Shown here one piece after another: positions 1 through 7,676 of a stretch of 64,000 bases of DNA (position 1 is its first letter; the number at the start of each line of letters is the position of its first letter). Location of the stretch: positions 248,001 to 312,000 of the forward strand of contig NZ_NESL01000003.1 in assembly GCF_003063435.1 (NCBI RefSeq). Reading direction: 5' to 3'. A model generated the notes under the pieces. The model was not told the DNA's origin, did not search any database, and saw only the letters and a program-made list of their open reading frames with translations. The position numbers and the translations under genes are program-made. This DNA is from Limnohabitans sp. 2KL-1 (lineage in GTDB: Bacteria; Pseudomonadota; Gammaproteobacteria; Burkholderiales; Burkholderiaceae_C).

Positions 1-17
1 AGAAAACGGGGGACGGT

Positions 18-1020
18 ATGAGTGAGCTGATCATCTATCAAAGCGACGATGGCAAGGCACGGGTGCAATTTCGCGCAGTCAACGGCAATGTATGGCTCAA
101 CCAGCAAGAAATTGCCGAGCTTTTCGCAACCACCAAACAAAACGCCAGCCTGCACATCAAAAACATTTTGGCCGAGGGTGAGTTAGGGGCAGAGGCAACT
201 GTCAAGGAATCCTTGACAGTTCAAACCGAAGGTCGGCGAAAGGTCCAACGCCAAGTCTTTTTGTACAGTCTCCCTCTGATTCTTGCCGTGGGCTACCGCG
301 TGCGTTCAGTGCGCGGCACCCAGTTCCGACAGTGGGCCACCGCCCACCTGACCGAATACCTGGCAAAAGGCTTCGTCATAGACGACCAATGCCTGAAAAA
401 CCCCGGCGGCTGGGACTATTTTGATGAACTGCTGGCGCGCATCCGCGAGATACGCGCCTCCGAAAAACGCTTTTACCAAAAGGTGCGTGACCTCTTTGCC
501 CGAGCAGCGACTACCGAGCCAACGAACATACCGCCAACTCTTCTCTGCCGAAGTGCAAAACAAATTGCTCTACGCCGTCACGCAATACACCGCAGCCGAA
601 ATCATCCGAGACCGGGCTGACGCCAACGCACCCAACATGGGCCTGACCGCATGGGAAGGCAGCCGAGTGCGCAAGGCCGATGTGATCGTGGCCAAGAACT
701 ATCTGAACGCCGACGAGGTGGACACGCTCAACCGACTGGTCATCATCTTTCTGGAATAGGCCGAGCTGCGCACCAAAGACCGCCAGCCTCTCACGCTGGA
801 ATACTGGCGTCAGAACGTGGACCGGCTGTTGGCCTTCAACGACAAACCCATCTTGCAAGGCAGCGGCAAACTGAGCAATGAACGAGCCAAACAGATCGCC
901 CATGATCGCTATGACAGCTTCGACGTCCAGCGTCGCCAGGCCGAAGCACTGGCTGCCGATGCGGAAGATTTGAAGGTGCTGGAGAATGTGGCCAAAAGAA
1001 GCAAGGATAAAGGCGCGTGA
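18..1020 (+). pseudogene. RhuM-family protein, frameshifted pseudogene
   Basis: The three pieces read together as one RhuM-type (virulence RhuM/DNA-binding-like) protein of about 330 residues. The N-terminal part (18 to about 499) has the family's opening, with the phrase VWLNQQEIAELF. At about position 500 the frame must slip by one base to read PSSDYRANEHT, and at about 531 it slips again to read RQLFSAEVQNKLLYAVTQ. An in-frame TAG at 757-759 interrupts the sequence where Gln is expected (LE-stop-AELRTKDRQ). The C-terminal part continues to the TGA at 1018-1020. Two single-base losses plus one nonsense codon make it very unlikely to be functional. RhuM genes often lie near Fic or restriction genes, and a Fic gene follows 0.7 kb downstream. 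The family assignment is from recalled motifs. The exact role of RhuM is poorly defined even when intact. Confidence 0.75.
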
Positions 1021-1262
1021 AATACCAAGCGTGCAATCTGGTGCACGGCTTGAATGGCTCCCTTGGAAGCCATTGTGATGGCCTCACCCGCGCCATCTTT
1101 GACCTGCCCCCGGTTCTGTAATGATGACTTGGGACATCACGGCGCTGGGCTTGTCCGGTCAGCGTTGCATAGTCACGCTGGTGCTTGCGGCAGGCAGTGC
1201 CATCGCGACTTATTGATCCGGCACGCTGAAGTTTGAATTTTTTGCACTGTCACCGCATCGGC

Positions 1263-1280
1263 AGCTTCAGCTCCGACAAG
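1263..1280. repeat. Half copy of REP-like palindromic repeat
   Basis: AGCTTCAGCTCCGACAAG matches the core of the paired palindromes at 3834-3902 and 7549-7607. The rest of the element is gone, so this is a remnant. Confidence 0.5.
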
Positions 1281-1599
1281 TGCCCACGCCACAACCATCA
1301 AAGTAGCTTCTAAAACTATCGACCGACAAGACTTTTGCCCATTTATTCATTCACAGGGCCGGATCAATAACGCACGGAACGCGCCTTGGATAGTTCACGA
1401 GACCTGCTCGAAGCCTCTGAACTGCACCTCACGGCCGGGGCCACATTGCCTCACAAGCAAATCATCGTGCTGCGGGTGCTGTCCCCCGTAACCAAGCCTG
1501 CGAGGCAAGTGTGGGCGGCATGGCGGCATGAGCTTTAGGCGTTGAGTGGGACATCGCCCCACTTGTGTAATCCGGGAAAAGCGTCTGCTTCACTTGAGA

Positions 1600-1682
1600 T
1601 TTCTTATCATCAAGCCCAAAATCTCATCAAAACCCGATGGAAATGATAGGATTATTTCTTTTCTTATCATGGAGATAAGAAA
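1600..1682. promoter_or_regulatory. Palindromic operator-like site before the Fic gene
   Basis: TTTCTTATC (1660-1668), a 5-base spacer and GATAAGAAA (1674-1682) form a perfect 9-bp inverted repeat 47 bp before the Fic start. The 11-mer TTTCTTATCAT occurs again at 1600-1610, exactly 60 bp upstream, and an inverted ATGATA lies at 1643-1648. Paired, evenly spaced half-sites next to a gene whose product begins with a helix-turn-helix suggest an autoregulatory operator. That role is inferred from layout only. Confidence 0.5.
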
Positions 1683-1729
1683 CCCGTTCACATCCGCACA
1701 CATGAACCATTCCAAAGATTGCCTGCGCC

Positions 1730-3100
1730 ATGAACCCGACTCTGCTGTCACCCCGTCACACGGCCTTGTTGCGCTGGCTCGTCACCGCAGACCAAGCAGT
1801 ACCGCCTGGGGAGCTCGAGTCAGCGTTGCAGATATCACGCCCCACCCTCAACCGTGATTTGAGAGAACTGCTGAGTGCAGGATTTCTGGAAAAAAGCGGG
1901 GATGGCCGTGCGACACGCTATAGCGCCACCGATGCAGCCCAAGCAGCATTGGGTGACCCGCTTTCAGCCCCATCCCCTTCGGCAAGAACGGGCCATCTTC
2001 AGTGGTCGGCGGCTGCATTGCCTTTGGTCCAATCGCTGCAAGCACCTTTGGGCACCCGCATTCCGGTGGGCTACGACAACCTTTTTGTGGACGACTACGT
2101 TCCCAATCAGTCAAGCCTGTTGCCACCGGCATTGGCCGCCGATTTGTTTCATGCCGGACGCAGCCCGGACCAACAACCGGCTGGCACTTATGCCCGCGAA
2201 GTTTTGGAGCAACTGCTCATCGACCTGTCTTGGTCCTCATCTCACCTGGAAGGCAACAACAAAAGCTTGCTCGACACCCGAATCCTTTTCGAGTTGGGTG
2301 AGCAAGCAGGGCCTTTGGACAACGACACCGTGATGCTGCTCAACCACAAAGACGCGATCGAGTTCATGGTCAACGCCGTGCCCAGCGAAGGCATCATCGT
2401 GCCCGTGATCGTCGACCTGCAAGCCAAGCTGATGAAAGACTTGCTGAAGGACTCGCGCGACATTGGCAGCATCCGTCGGCGTGTGGTGAACATCGATGGC
2501 TCCGTCTACGTGCCCAGCAACATCCCCATGTTGCTGGAAGAAAAACTGGCCTCGGTGGTGGACAAAAGTCGGCAGATTCGCAACCCCGTTGAGGCCGCTT
2601 TCTTTCTTTGGGTCAACCTGGCTTACCTTCAGCCATTTGCCGATGGCAACAAGCGCACCAGCCGTTTGTGCGCCAACATGCCCTTGATGCTGTACAACTG
2701 CGCACCCCTGTCATTTTTGGATGTGGAGCGTTCCGACTATACGACCGCACTTTTGGGTGTGTACGAGCAACGCCAAGTCGATGCGGCGGTGGAACTGTTT
2801 GAATTCATCTACCGGCGGTCGATTCAAAAGTACAGCGTACTGCGAGCATCCATGGCCGCACCCGACCCCCTTCGATCTCGATACAGACAGACCCTGAACG
2901 AGATCATGCAGTGGGTGGTCATGCACAGGCAACCGCAGCAAACAGCGTTAGCAGCTGTTCAGGTCGATCCCAACGATCTGTCGGGTTTAAACGAAATCGT
3001 TAACACCGAGTTGAACCACTTAGAGGTCTACAACTGCGCTCGCTACAACCTGGCGCGGGGTGTGACACAAACATGGATATCCGCTGGAAGGCCCAGGTAA
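1730..3100 (+). CDS. Fic-domain protein with N-terminal HTH and altered active site
   Basis: This is a 456-residue protein. Residues about 8-65 form a winged-helix DNA-binding domain (SRPTLNRDLRELLSAGFLEK), followed by a linker and a Fic domain (about 160-375). The self-inhibitory motif of class II Fic proteins, [ST]xxxE[GN], is seen as S170-SHL-E174-G175. The active-site loop, residues 301-312, reads QPFADGNKRTSR. The usual catalytic His at the first position is Gln (codon CAG, 2630-2632), while the DGN-KR anion-binding part is kept. Typical Fic enzymes transfer AMP or related groups from nucleotides to hydroxyl side chains and need that His, so adenylylation is doubtful here. I recall other HTH-Fic proteins with Gln at this place, so it may be a subfamily trait. 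It stands alone in orientation, ending 14 bp from convergent urtE, and may autoregulate through the upstream palindrome. Confidence 0.85.
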   Translation: MNPTLLSPRHTALLRWLVTADQAVPPGELESALQISRPTLNRDLRELLSAGFLEKSGDGRATRYSATDAAQAALGDPLSAPSPSARTGHLQWSAAALPLVQSLQAPLGTRIPVGYDNLFVDDYVPNQSSLLPPALAADLFHAGRSPDQQPAGTYAREVLEQLLIDLSWSSSHLEGNNKSLLDTRILFELGEQAGPLDNDTVMLLNHKDAIEFMVNAVPSEGIIVPVIVDLQAKLMKDLLKDSRDIGSIRRRVVNIDGSVYVPSNIPMLLEEKLASVVDKSRQIRNPVEAAFFLWVNLAYLQPFADGNKRTSRLCANMPLMLYNCAPLSFLDVERSDYTTALLGVYEQRQVDAAVELFEFIYRRSIQKYSVLRASMAAPDPLRSRYRQTLNEIMQWVVMHRQPQQTALAAVQVDPNDLSGLNEIVNTELNHLEVYNCARYNLARGVTQTWISAGRPR

Positions 3101-3114
3101 ACGGGCTGACACCC

Positions 3115-3819
3115 TCAAATCGCCACCAGCTGCTGAATGTTCTTTTCTTTCATCTCACTGCCCGGACCACGCGCAATCACCTCGCCACGTTCCATCACCA
3201 AATACTGGTCTGCAAGCTCTTCGGCAAAGTCGTAGTACTGCTCACACAGCAGCACCGCCATGCGCTGGCCTTGCAGGCCGACATCGGCCAGCTGACGGAT
3301 CACGCGGCCGATGTCCTTGATGATGCTGGGTTGGATGCCTTCGGTGGGTTCGTCCAGGATCAGCAAGCGCGGCTTGGCGGCCAAGGCGCGCGCGATGGCG
3401 AGTTGTTGTTGCTGGCCTCCTGACAAATCGCCACCACGGCGGTGCAGCATTTGCTTGAGTACCGGGAACAGTTGAAACAATTCGGGCGGAATCGGCGTGC
3501 CGCCAGGCTGTGTGGCCAGGCCCATCAGCAAGTTGTCTTCGACCGTGAGGCGCGCAAATATTTCTCGGCCTTGGGGCACATAGCCTATGCCTGCGGCGGC
3601 GCGTTCGTAAGGCTTGGCGTTGCTCAGCTCTTTGCCGTCCAGCAGCACGTTGCCACTTTTGATCGGCACCAAGCCCATGAGCGACTTGAGCAGCGTGGTC
3701 TTGCCTACGCCGTTGCGGCCCAACAGCACGGTGACTTGGCCTTGCGCGGCGTTCAGGCTCACGTCACGCAGGATGTGAGAGCCGCCGTAGTACTGATGAA
3801 TATTCTTAACTTCAAGCAT
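3115..3819 (-). CDS. urtE: Urea ABC transporter ATP-binding protein UrtE
   Basis: This 234-residue ATPase energises urea import across the inner membrane, together with UrtD and the permeases UrtB and UrtC. Visible motifs are Walker A GRNGVGKTT (about residue 34), the signature SGGQQQQLAIARAL and Walker B LLILDEPTEGIQPS. The TEGIQPS stretch after Walker B is typical of UrtE as opposed to LivF. It is the last gene of the urtABCDE unit and is separated from urtD by 118 bp holding a REP-like repeat pair. Start at the ATG 3817-3819 gives the standard family length. Confidence 0.93.
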   Translation of the reverse strand: MLEVKNIHQYYGGSHILRDVSLNAAQGQVTVLLGRNGVGKTTLLKSLMGLVPIKSGNVLLDGKELSNAKPYERAAAGIGYVPQGREIFARLTVEDNLLMGLATQPGGTPIPPELFQLFPVLKQMLHRRGGDLSGGQQQQLAIARALAAKPRLLILDEPTEGIQPSIIKDIGRVIRQLADVGLQGQRMAVLLCEQYYDFAEELADQYLVMERGEVIARGPGSEMKEKNIQQLVAI

Positions 3820-3833
3820 GTTTCATTCTTCAA

Positions 3834-3902
3834 GTAGGTCGGACCTTCAGGTCCGACACAAGGTTTATCGCGGCACATGTCGGAGCTGAAGCTCCGACCT
3901 AC
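3834..3902. repeat. REP-like paired palindromes between urtD and urtE
   Basis: Two palindromic units lie head to head. The first, 3834-3858, is GTAGGTCGGACC..GGTCCGACA. The second, 3878-3902, is TGTCGGAGC..GCTCCGACCTAC. A second such pair occurs at 7549-7607 and a half copy at 1263-1280. The layout is that of intergenic REP/BIME-type elements, which often stabilise or tune polycistronic mRNA. No REP-associated transposase is seen in the window. Confidence 0.75.
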
Positions 3903-3937
3903 AAGAACCCGCGCCTGTCGTAGAGCACCACATCCCA

Positions 3938-4813
3938 TCAGCGCCCCAAATAAACCTCGATCACCCGCTCGTCGGCCTGCACCTGATCGAGCGTGCCCTG
4001 GGCCAGCACCGAGCCGTCACACAGCACGGTGACGATGTCCGAGATGGTGCGGATGAAGCTCATGTCGTGCTCCACCACCATCAGCGAGTGCTTGCCCTTG
4101 AGCGTCAAAAACAACTCAGCGGTGCGTTCGGTTTCAAAGTCGGTCATACCGGCCACGGGTTCGTCCAGCAGCAGCAGTTTGGGGTCTTGCATCAGCAGCA
4201 TGCCGATCTCCAGCCACTGCTTTTGGCCGTGGCTGAGCAAGCCCGCCTGTTTGCTGACGCTATCCGCCAGATGGATCGTGTGCAGCACTTCGGCCAGGCG
4301 GTCTGACTGCGCTGAGTCGAGTCTGAAGAACATCGAGGCTTTCACACCCTTGTGGGTCTTCAAAGCCAGCTCCAGGTTTTCAAACACCGTGAGGTGTTCA
4401 AACACCGTGGGCTTCTGGAACTTGCGACCAATGCCCAGCTGCGCGATCTCGGGTTCGTTGTGGCGCAGCAAATCGATGGTGCTGCCAAAGAACACGCTGC
4501 CTTCGTCAGGGCGGGTCTTGCCGGTGATGATGTCCATCATCGTGGTCTTGCCCGCGCCGTTGGGGCCAATGATGCAGCGCAGCTCACCGGGCGCGATGTC
4601 GAGCGACAGCTTGTTGATGGCCTTGAAGCCGTCAAAGCTCACGCTCACGTCTTCCAGGTACAAGATGCGACCATGGGTCACATCGACCTCTTTGGCGTCT
4701 TGCACCACACGGCCATAGCCTGCGCTGCGGCCTCCGGACTCGGTCAATTCGGCCACCAGTTTGGCGTGCTCAACCACGCGTTGTGCACCTTGCTTCAAAA
4801 GTTCGGGCGTCAT
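3938..4813 (-). CDS. urtD: Urea ABC transporter ATP-binding protein UrtD
   Basis: This is a 291-residue ABC ATPase of the urea importer. An N-terminal extension of about 50 residues, common in UrtD, precedes the ATPase domain. Walker A is GPNGAGKTTM, the signature-like segment is LSHGQKQWLEIGMLL, and Walker B is LLLLDEPVAGMTDFE. LSHGQKQWLEI in place of LSGGQ is characteristic of UrtD. The ATG at 4811-4813 overlaps the urtC stop by 4 bp (ATGA), which supports both this start and translational coupling. A longer frame running through this region up to 5812 is an artefact of the opposite reading of urtC. Confidence 0.93.
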   Translation of the reverse strand: MTPELLKQGAQRVVEHAKLVAELTESGGRSAGYGRVVQDAKEVDVTHGRILYLEDVSVSFDGFKAINKLSLDIAPGELRCIIGPNGAGKTTMMDIITGKTRPDEGSVFFGSTIDLLRHNEPEIAQLGIGRKFQKPTVFEHLTVFENLELALKTHKGVKASMFFRLDSAQSDRLAEVLHTIHLADSVSKQAGLLSHGQKQWLEIGMLLMQDPKLLLLDEPVAGMTDFETERTAELFLTLKGKHSLMVVEHDMSFIRTISDIVTVLCDGSVLAQGTLDQVQADERVIEVYLGR

Positions 4814-5934
4814 GCTGCACCGCCTTTCTTGTTCTTGAGTTTGCTCACCAGACCCACCACACCTTGCGGCAAATACAAGGTGACCGCAATGAACAGCGCA
4901 CCCAAAAAATATAGCCAGAATTCGGGCGCGGTCACCGTGAGCCAGCTCTTGGCCCCGTTGACCAAAAATGCGCCCACGATGGGGCCGATCAAGGTGCCAC
5001 GGCCACCCACAGCGGCCCACACCGCGATCTCGATCGAGTTGGCCGCGCTCATCTCGCCCGGGTTGATGATGCCCACTTGCGGCACATACAAAGCCCCGGC
5101 AACACCACACATCACCGCAGAGATGACCCAAATGCTCAGCTTGTAAGGCAACGGCGAATAGCCCGAAAACATGACCCGCGTTTCGGCATCGCGGATCGCC
5201 ATCAACACCCGACCATATTTGCTGCCCACCAACCAACGCGAGAACAGGAAGAAGCCCAATAGCGTCAAACCGGTCAGCACAAACAACACCATGCGCATGC
5301 CGGGGGTGGCAATGGGCAGGTCCAGGATGCGTTTGAAATCGGTGAAGCCGTTGTTGCCGCCAAAGCCGGTTTCGTTGCGGAAGAACAGCAGCATGGCCGC
5401 GTAGGTCAAAGCCTGGGTGATGATGGAAAAGTACACCCCTTTGATGCGCGAACGGAACGCGAAGTAGCCGAACACAAAGGCGATGAAACCGGGCACCAGC
5501 ACCACCAACAGCACGGTGGCGATGAAGCTGTCCGACAGCGTCCAGTGCCAGGGCAACTCTTTCCAGTCCAAGAAGACCATGAAGTCGGGCAAGTTGCTTT
5601 TGTAGTTGCCGTCCTGGCCGATCTGGCGCATGAGGTACATGCCCATCACGTAGCCGCCTAAAGCGAAGAACAGGCCATGGCCCAGCGACAAAATGCCGGT
5701 GTAGCCCCAGATCAGGTCCATGGCCAAGGCGCAAATGGCGTAGCACATGATCTTGCCAATCAGGGACACGGCAAAGTCGCTCAGGTGCAAAGGATTGCCC
5801 GCAGGCACCCACAGGTTGAGCACCGGGGCCAGAAAGCCCACGGCAATCAGCACCAGCAAGAAGGTGGTCCAGGCTTTGCGTCCGAGCAAAGGCGCGTGAG
5901 CCGGTAATTGAAATTTTTGCATGTTCATGTTCAA
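4810..5934 (-). CDS. urtC: Urea ABC transporter permease UrtC
   Basis: This 374-residue, LivM-type integral membrane permease has about 8-10 hydrophobic segments. The landmark phrases GYTGILSLGHGLFFALGGY (about residue 80) and VGGRGTLIGPIVGAFLVN (near 325) are typical of UrtC. With UrtB it forms the inner-membrane channel for urea delivered by UrtA. It overlaps urtB upstream and urtD downstream by 4 bp each, so the three are translationally coupled. Confidence 0.93.
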   Translation of the reverse strand: MNMNMQKFQLPAHAPLLGRKAWTTFLLVLIAVGFLAPVLNLWVPAGNPLHLSDFAVSLIGKIMCYAICALAMDLIWGYTGILSLGHGLFFALGGYVMGMYLMRQIGQDGNYKSNLPDFMVFLDWKELPWHWTLSDSFIATVLLVVLVPGFIAFVFGYFAFRSRIKGVYFSIITQALTYAAMLLFFRNETGFGGNNGFTDFKRILDLPIATPGMRMVLFVLTGLTLLGFFLFSRWLVGSKYGRVLMAIRDAETRVMFSGYSPLPYKLSIWVISAVMCGVAGALYVPQVGIINPGEMSAANSIEIAVWAAVGGRGTLIGPIVGAFLVNGAKSWLTVTAPEFWLYFLGALFIAVTLYLPQGVVGLVSKLKNKKGGAA

Positions 5935-7523
5935 GCCTCTGCGCTGCGACCCTTCATCGCGAAGATGCCTTGCGGCCGCTTCTGGATGAAGACGATGATG
6001 AACACCAACACGGCGATCTTGGCCAGCACCGCACCGGTCCAGCCCTCCAACAACTTGTTGGCCAGACCCAGGCCCAATGCGGCGTACACGGTGCCCGCCA
6101 GTTGGCCCACGCCGCCCAGCACCACCACCATGAACGAGTCCACGATGTAGCTCTGTCCCAAATCAGGACCGACGTTGCCCACCTGACTCAAGGCGCATCC
6201 GGCCAAACCGGCAATGCCCGAACCCAACGCAAACGCATAGGTGTCGATGCGGGCGGTATTAACACCCATGCACGAGGCCATGGGGCGGTTTTGCGTCACG
6301 CCGCGCACAAACAAGCCCAGACGCGTCTTGCCAATCAGCAGCGCCATGCCAATCAGCACCGCCGCAGCAAACACGATGATCAGCACCCGGTTCCAGGGCA
6401 GTTGCAAATTGGGCAACAACTGCAGCGAACCGCTCATCCACGAGGGGTTTTCCACGCCGACGTTTTGCGCGCCAAACAAACTGCGCACGCCTTGCATCAG
6501 CACCAGACTGATGCCCCAGGTGGCCAGCAGGGTCTCCAGTGGCCGACCGTACAAATGTTTCAGCACGGTGCGCTCCATCACCGCACCGACCAGTGCCGAG
6601 GTGATGAATGCCACCGGAATCGCCACCAACAAATAGGCGTCGAACACACCGGGCAAGTGGTCACGAAAGAGAGCTTGCACCAGATAGGTGGCATAGGCCC
6701 CGATCATCATCAACTCGCCGTGCGCCATGTTGATCACGCCCATCAGGCCGTAAGTGATGGCCAGGCCCAGCGCCACCAGCAGCAAGATGGAGCCCAAACT
6801 GGCCCCGGTGAACAAGGTGCCCAGCCGCTCGCCCCAGCGCAGGCCGTCTTGCACCTTGGCCAGCGAAGTCTGAATCTGTTTTTTAACAGTCGGCTCCTGC
6901 TCGTTGGCCAGTTGCTGGTTCAACAAAAGCAATGTTTCAGGCTGCTGACTGTCGGCCAGTTCACGTGCAGCGAGCAAACGGTCATTGGGCACCTCACTGC
7001 CCAGCATGGCAGCGGCGCGGGCCTGACGCACCAGGCTTTGCACCGTGGCGTCTTGTTCAGCAGCCAGGGCTCTGTCGAGCAAGGGCCTGCGGCTGGCATC
7101 GGGTTCTTTGAGCAACGACAGGGCAGCTTGCCTGCGCACCTTCACATCCGGGCTGAACAACTTCAAGGCCGCCAGAGCCGTGTCAATCTCGCCACGCAGC
7201 CGGTTGTTCAGCATCACGTCTTCGGCGTCTTGCGGTACTGAAACCGCTTGTCCAGTCACAGGGTCCAGGCCTTGGCCACCACGCACCACCAACACCTGGC
7301 CGTTGGAAATTTTCACCACATCGTCGGCCAGCGCCTGCAAATAGGCGGCGGTTTTGTCATCTCCCTGGGTCACGGCTTTGGCGAGTGCCTCAACGCGTGC
7401 ATCGCTTTCGCCGACTGCGATCCCTTTGGCTTCGTCCATCGTCAGGGCTTGCGCGGCCGTCAGGCCCCACACCGCACTGGCAATCAACGCGCCTTTCACC
7501 ATCCATCTTTTCATTTTGATCAT
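5931..7523 (-). CDS. urtB: Urea ABC transporter permease UrtB
   Basis: This 530-residue protein has a signal peptide (residues about 4-27, ending AAQA) and a periplasmic helical N-terminal region (about 28-230) with HEAT-like segments. A LivH-type permease domain follows (about 240-525) with GLAITYGLMGVINMAHGE and GGVGQLAGTVYAALGLG. The extra N-terminal domain is a known UrtB feature absent from ordinary LivH. Starts at 7521-7523 and 7512-7514 are both possible. The first is used here, and both keep the signal sequence. The gene is separated from urtA by 153 bp holding a REP-like pair and a hairpin, so it may be expressed at a lower level than urtA. Confidence 0.93.
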   Translation of the reverse strand: MIKMKRWMVKGALIASAVWGLTAAQALTMDEAKGIAVGESDARVEALAKAVTQGDDKTAAYLQALADDVVKISNGQVLVVRGGQGLDPVTGQAVSVPQDAEDVMLNNRLRGEIDTALAALKLFSPDVKVRRQAALSLLKEPDASRRPLLDRALAAEQDATVQSLVRQARAAAMLGSEVPNDRLLAARELADSQQPETLLLLNQQLANEQEPTVKKQIQTSLAKVQDGLRWGERLGTLFTGASLGSILLLVALGLAITYGLMGVINMAHGELMMIGAYATYLVQALFRDHLPGVFDAYLLVAIPVAFITSALVGAVMERTVLKHLYGRPLETLLATWGISLVLMQGVRSLFGAQNVGVENPSWMSGSLQLLPNLQLPWNRVLIIVFAAAVLIGMALLIGKTRLGLFVRGVTQNRPMASCMGVNTARIDTYAFALGSGIAGLAGCALSQVGNVGPDLGQSYIVDSFMVVVLGGVGQLAGTVYAALGLGLANKLLEGWTGAVLAKIAVLVFIIVFIQKRPQGIFAMKGRSAEA

Positions 7524-7548
7524 CTCTTGGCCTCATATGACTTTGGCC

Positions 7549-7607
7549 GTAGGTCGGAGCTTCAGCTCCGACAAGCACCGATGTCGGGGCTGAAGCCACC
7601 GACCTAC
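7549..7607. repeat. REP-like paired palindromes between urtA and urtB
   Basis: Unit one (7549-7573) contains GGAGCTTCAGCTCCGACA. Unit two (7582-7607) is its inverted and slightly decayed partner (TGTCGGGGCTGAAGCCACC...). The core is the same as in the 3834-3902 element. Confidence 0.75.
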
Positions 7608-7628
7608 AAAACGCTGTTGCCATCCGGG

Positions 7629-7658
7629 AAAAGGGAGGGACTGTGCCCTCCCCTTTTT
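7629..7658 (-). terminator. Hairpin with T-run after urtA
   Basis: On the minus strand this reads AAAAAGGGGAGGG, a six-base loop, then CCCTCCCTTTT. The strong stem ends in a short T-run 18 bp after the urtA stop. It is probably a partial terminator giving high expression of the binding protein relative to the permeases. Confidence 0.6.
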
Positions 7659-7676
7659 CAGAACACGTTCAAACGA

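Larger units (their letters stand above)
1021..1729. other. 709-bp non-coding stretch upstream of the Fic gene
   Basis: I see no convincing gene here. It contains a fragment of the REP-like repeat also found at 3.8 and 7.5 kb (1263-1280) and the palindrome and direct repeats listed separately (1600-1682). A short open frame at about 1385-1538 reads like coding sequence but has only a TTG start, no clear ribosome site and no family I recognise. The stretch probably mixes decayed sequence with the promoter region of the Fic gene. Confidence 0.5.

Noticed and set aside
1385..1538. Short frame reading like coding sequence (SRDLLEASELHLTAG...)
   Set aside because: It has a TTG start only, no ribosome site, about 50 codons and no recognised family, so the evidence is not enough for a gene.
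3938..5812. A 624-codon minus-strand reading frame that includes urtD
   Set aside because: Only the last 291 codons are UrtD. The rest is an alternate-frame reading of urtC, which has the conserved permease sequence.
5970..7241. A 423-codon His- and Gln-rich plus-strand frame
   Set aside because: It lies opposite urtB, and its composition is the typical antisense shadow of GC-rich, Leu/Ala-rich membrane protein coding.
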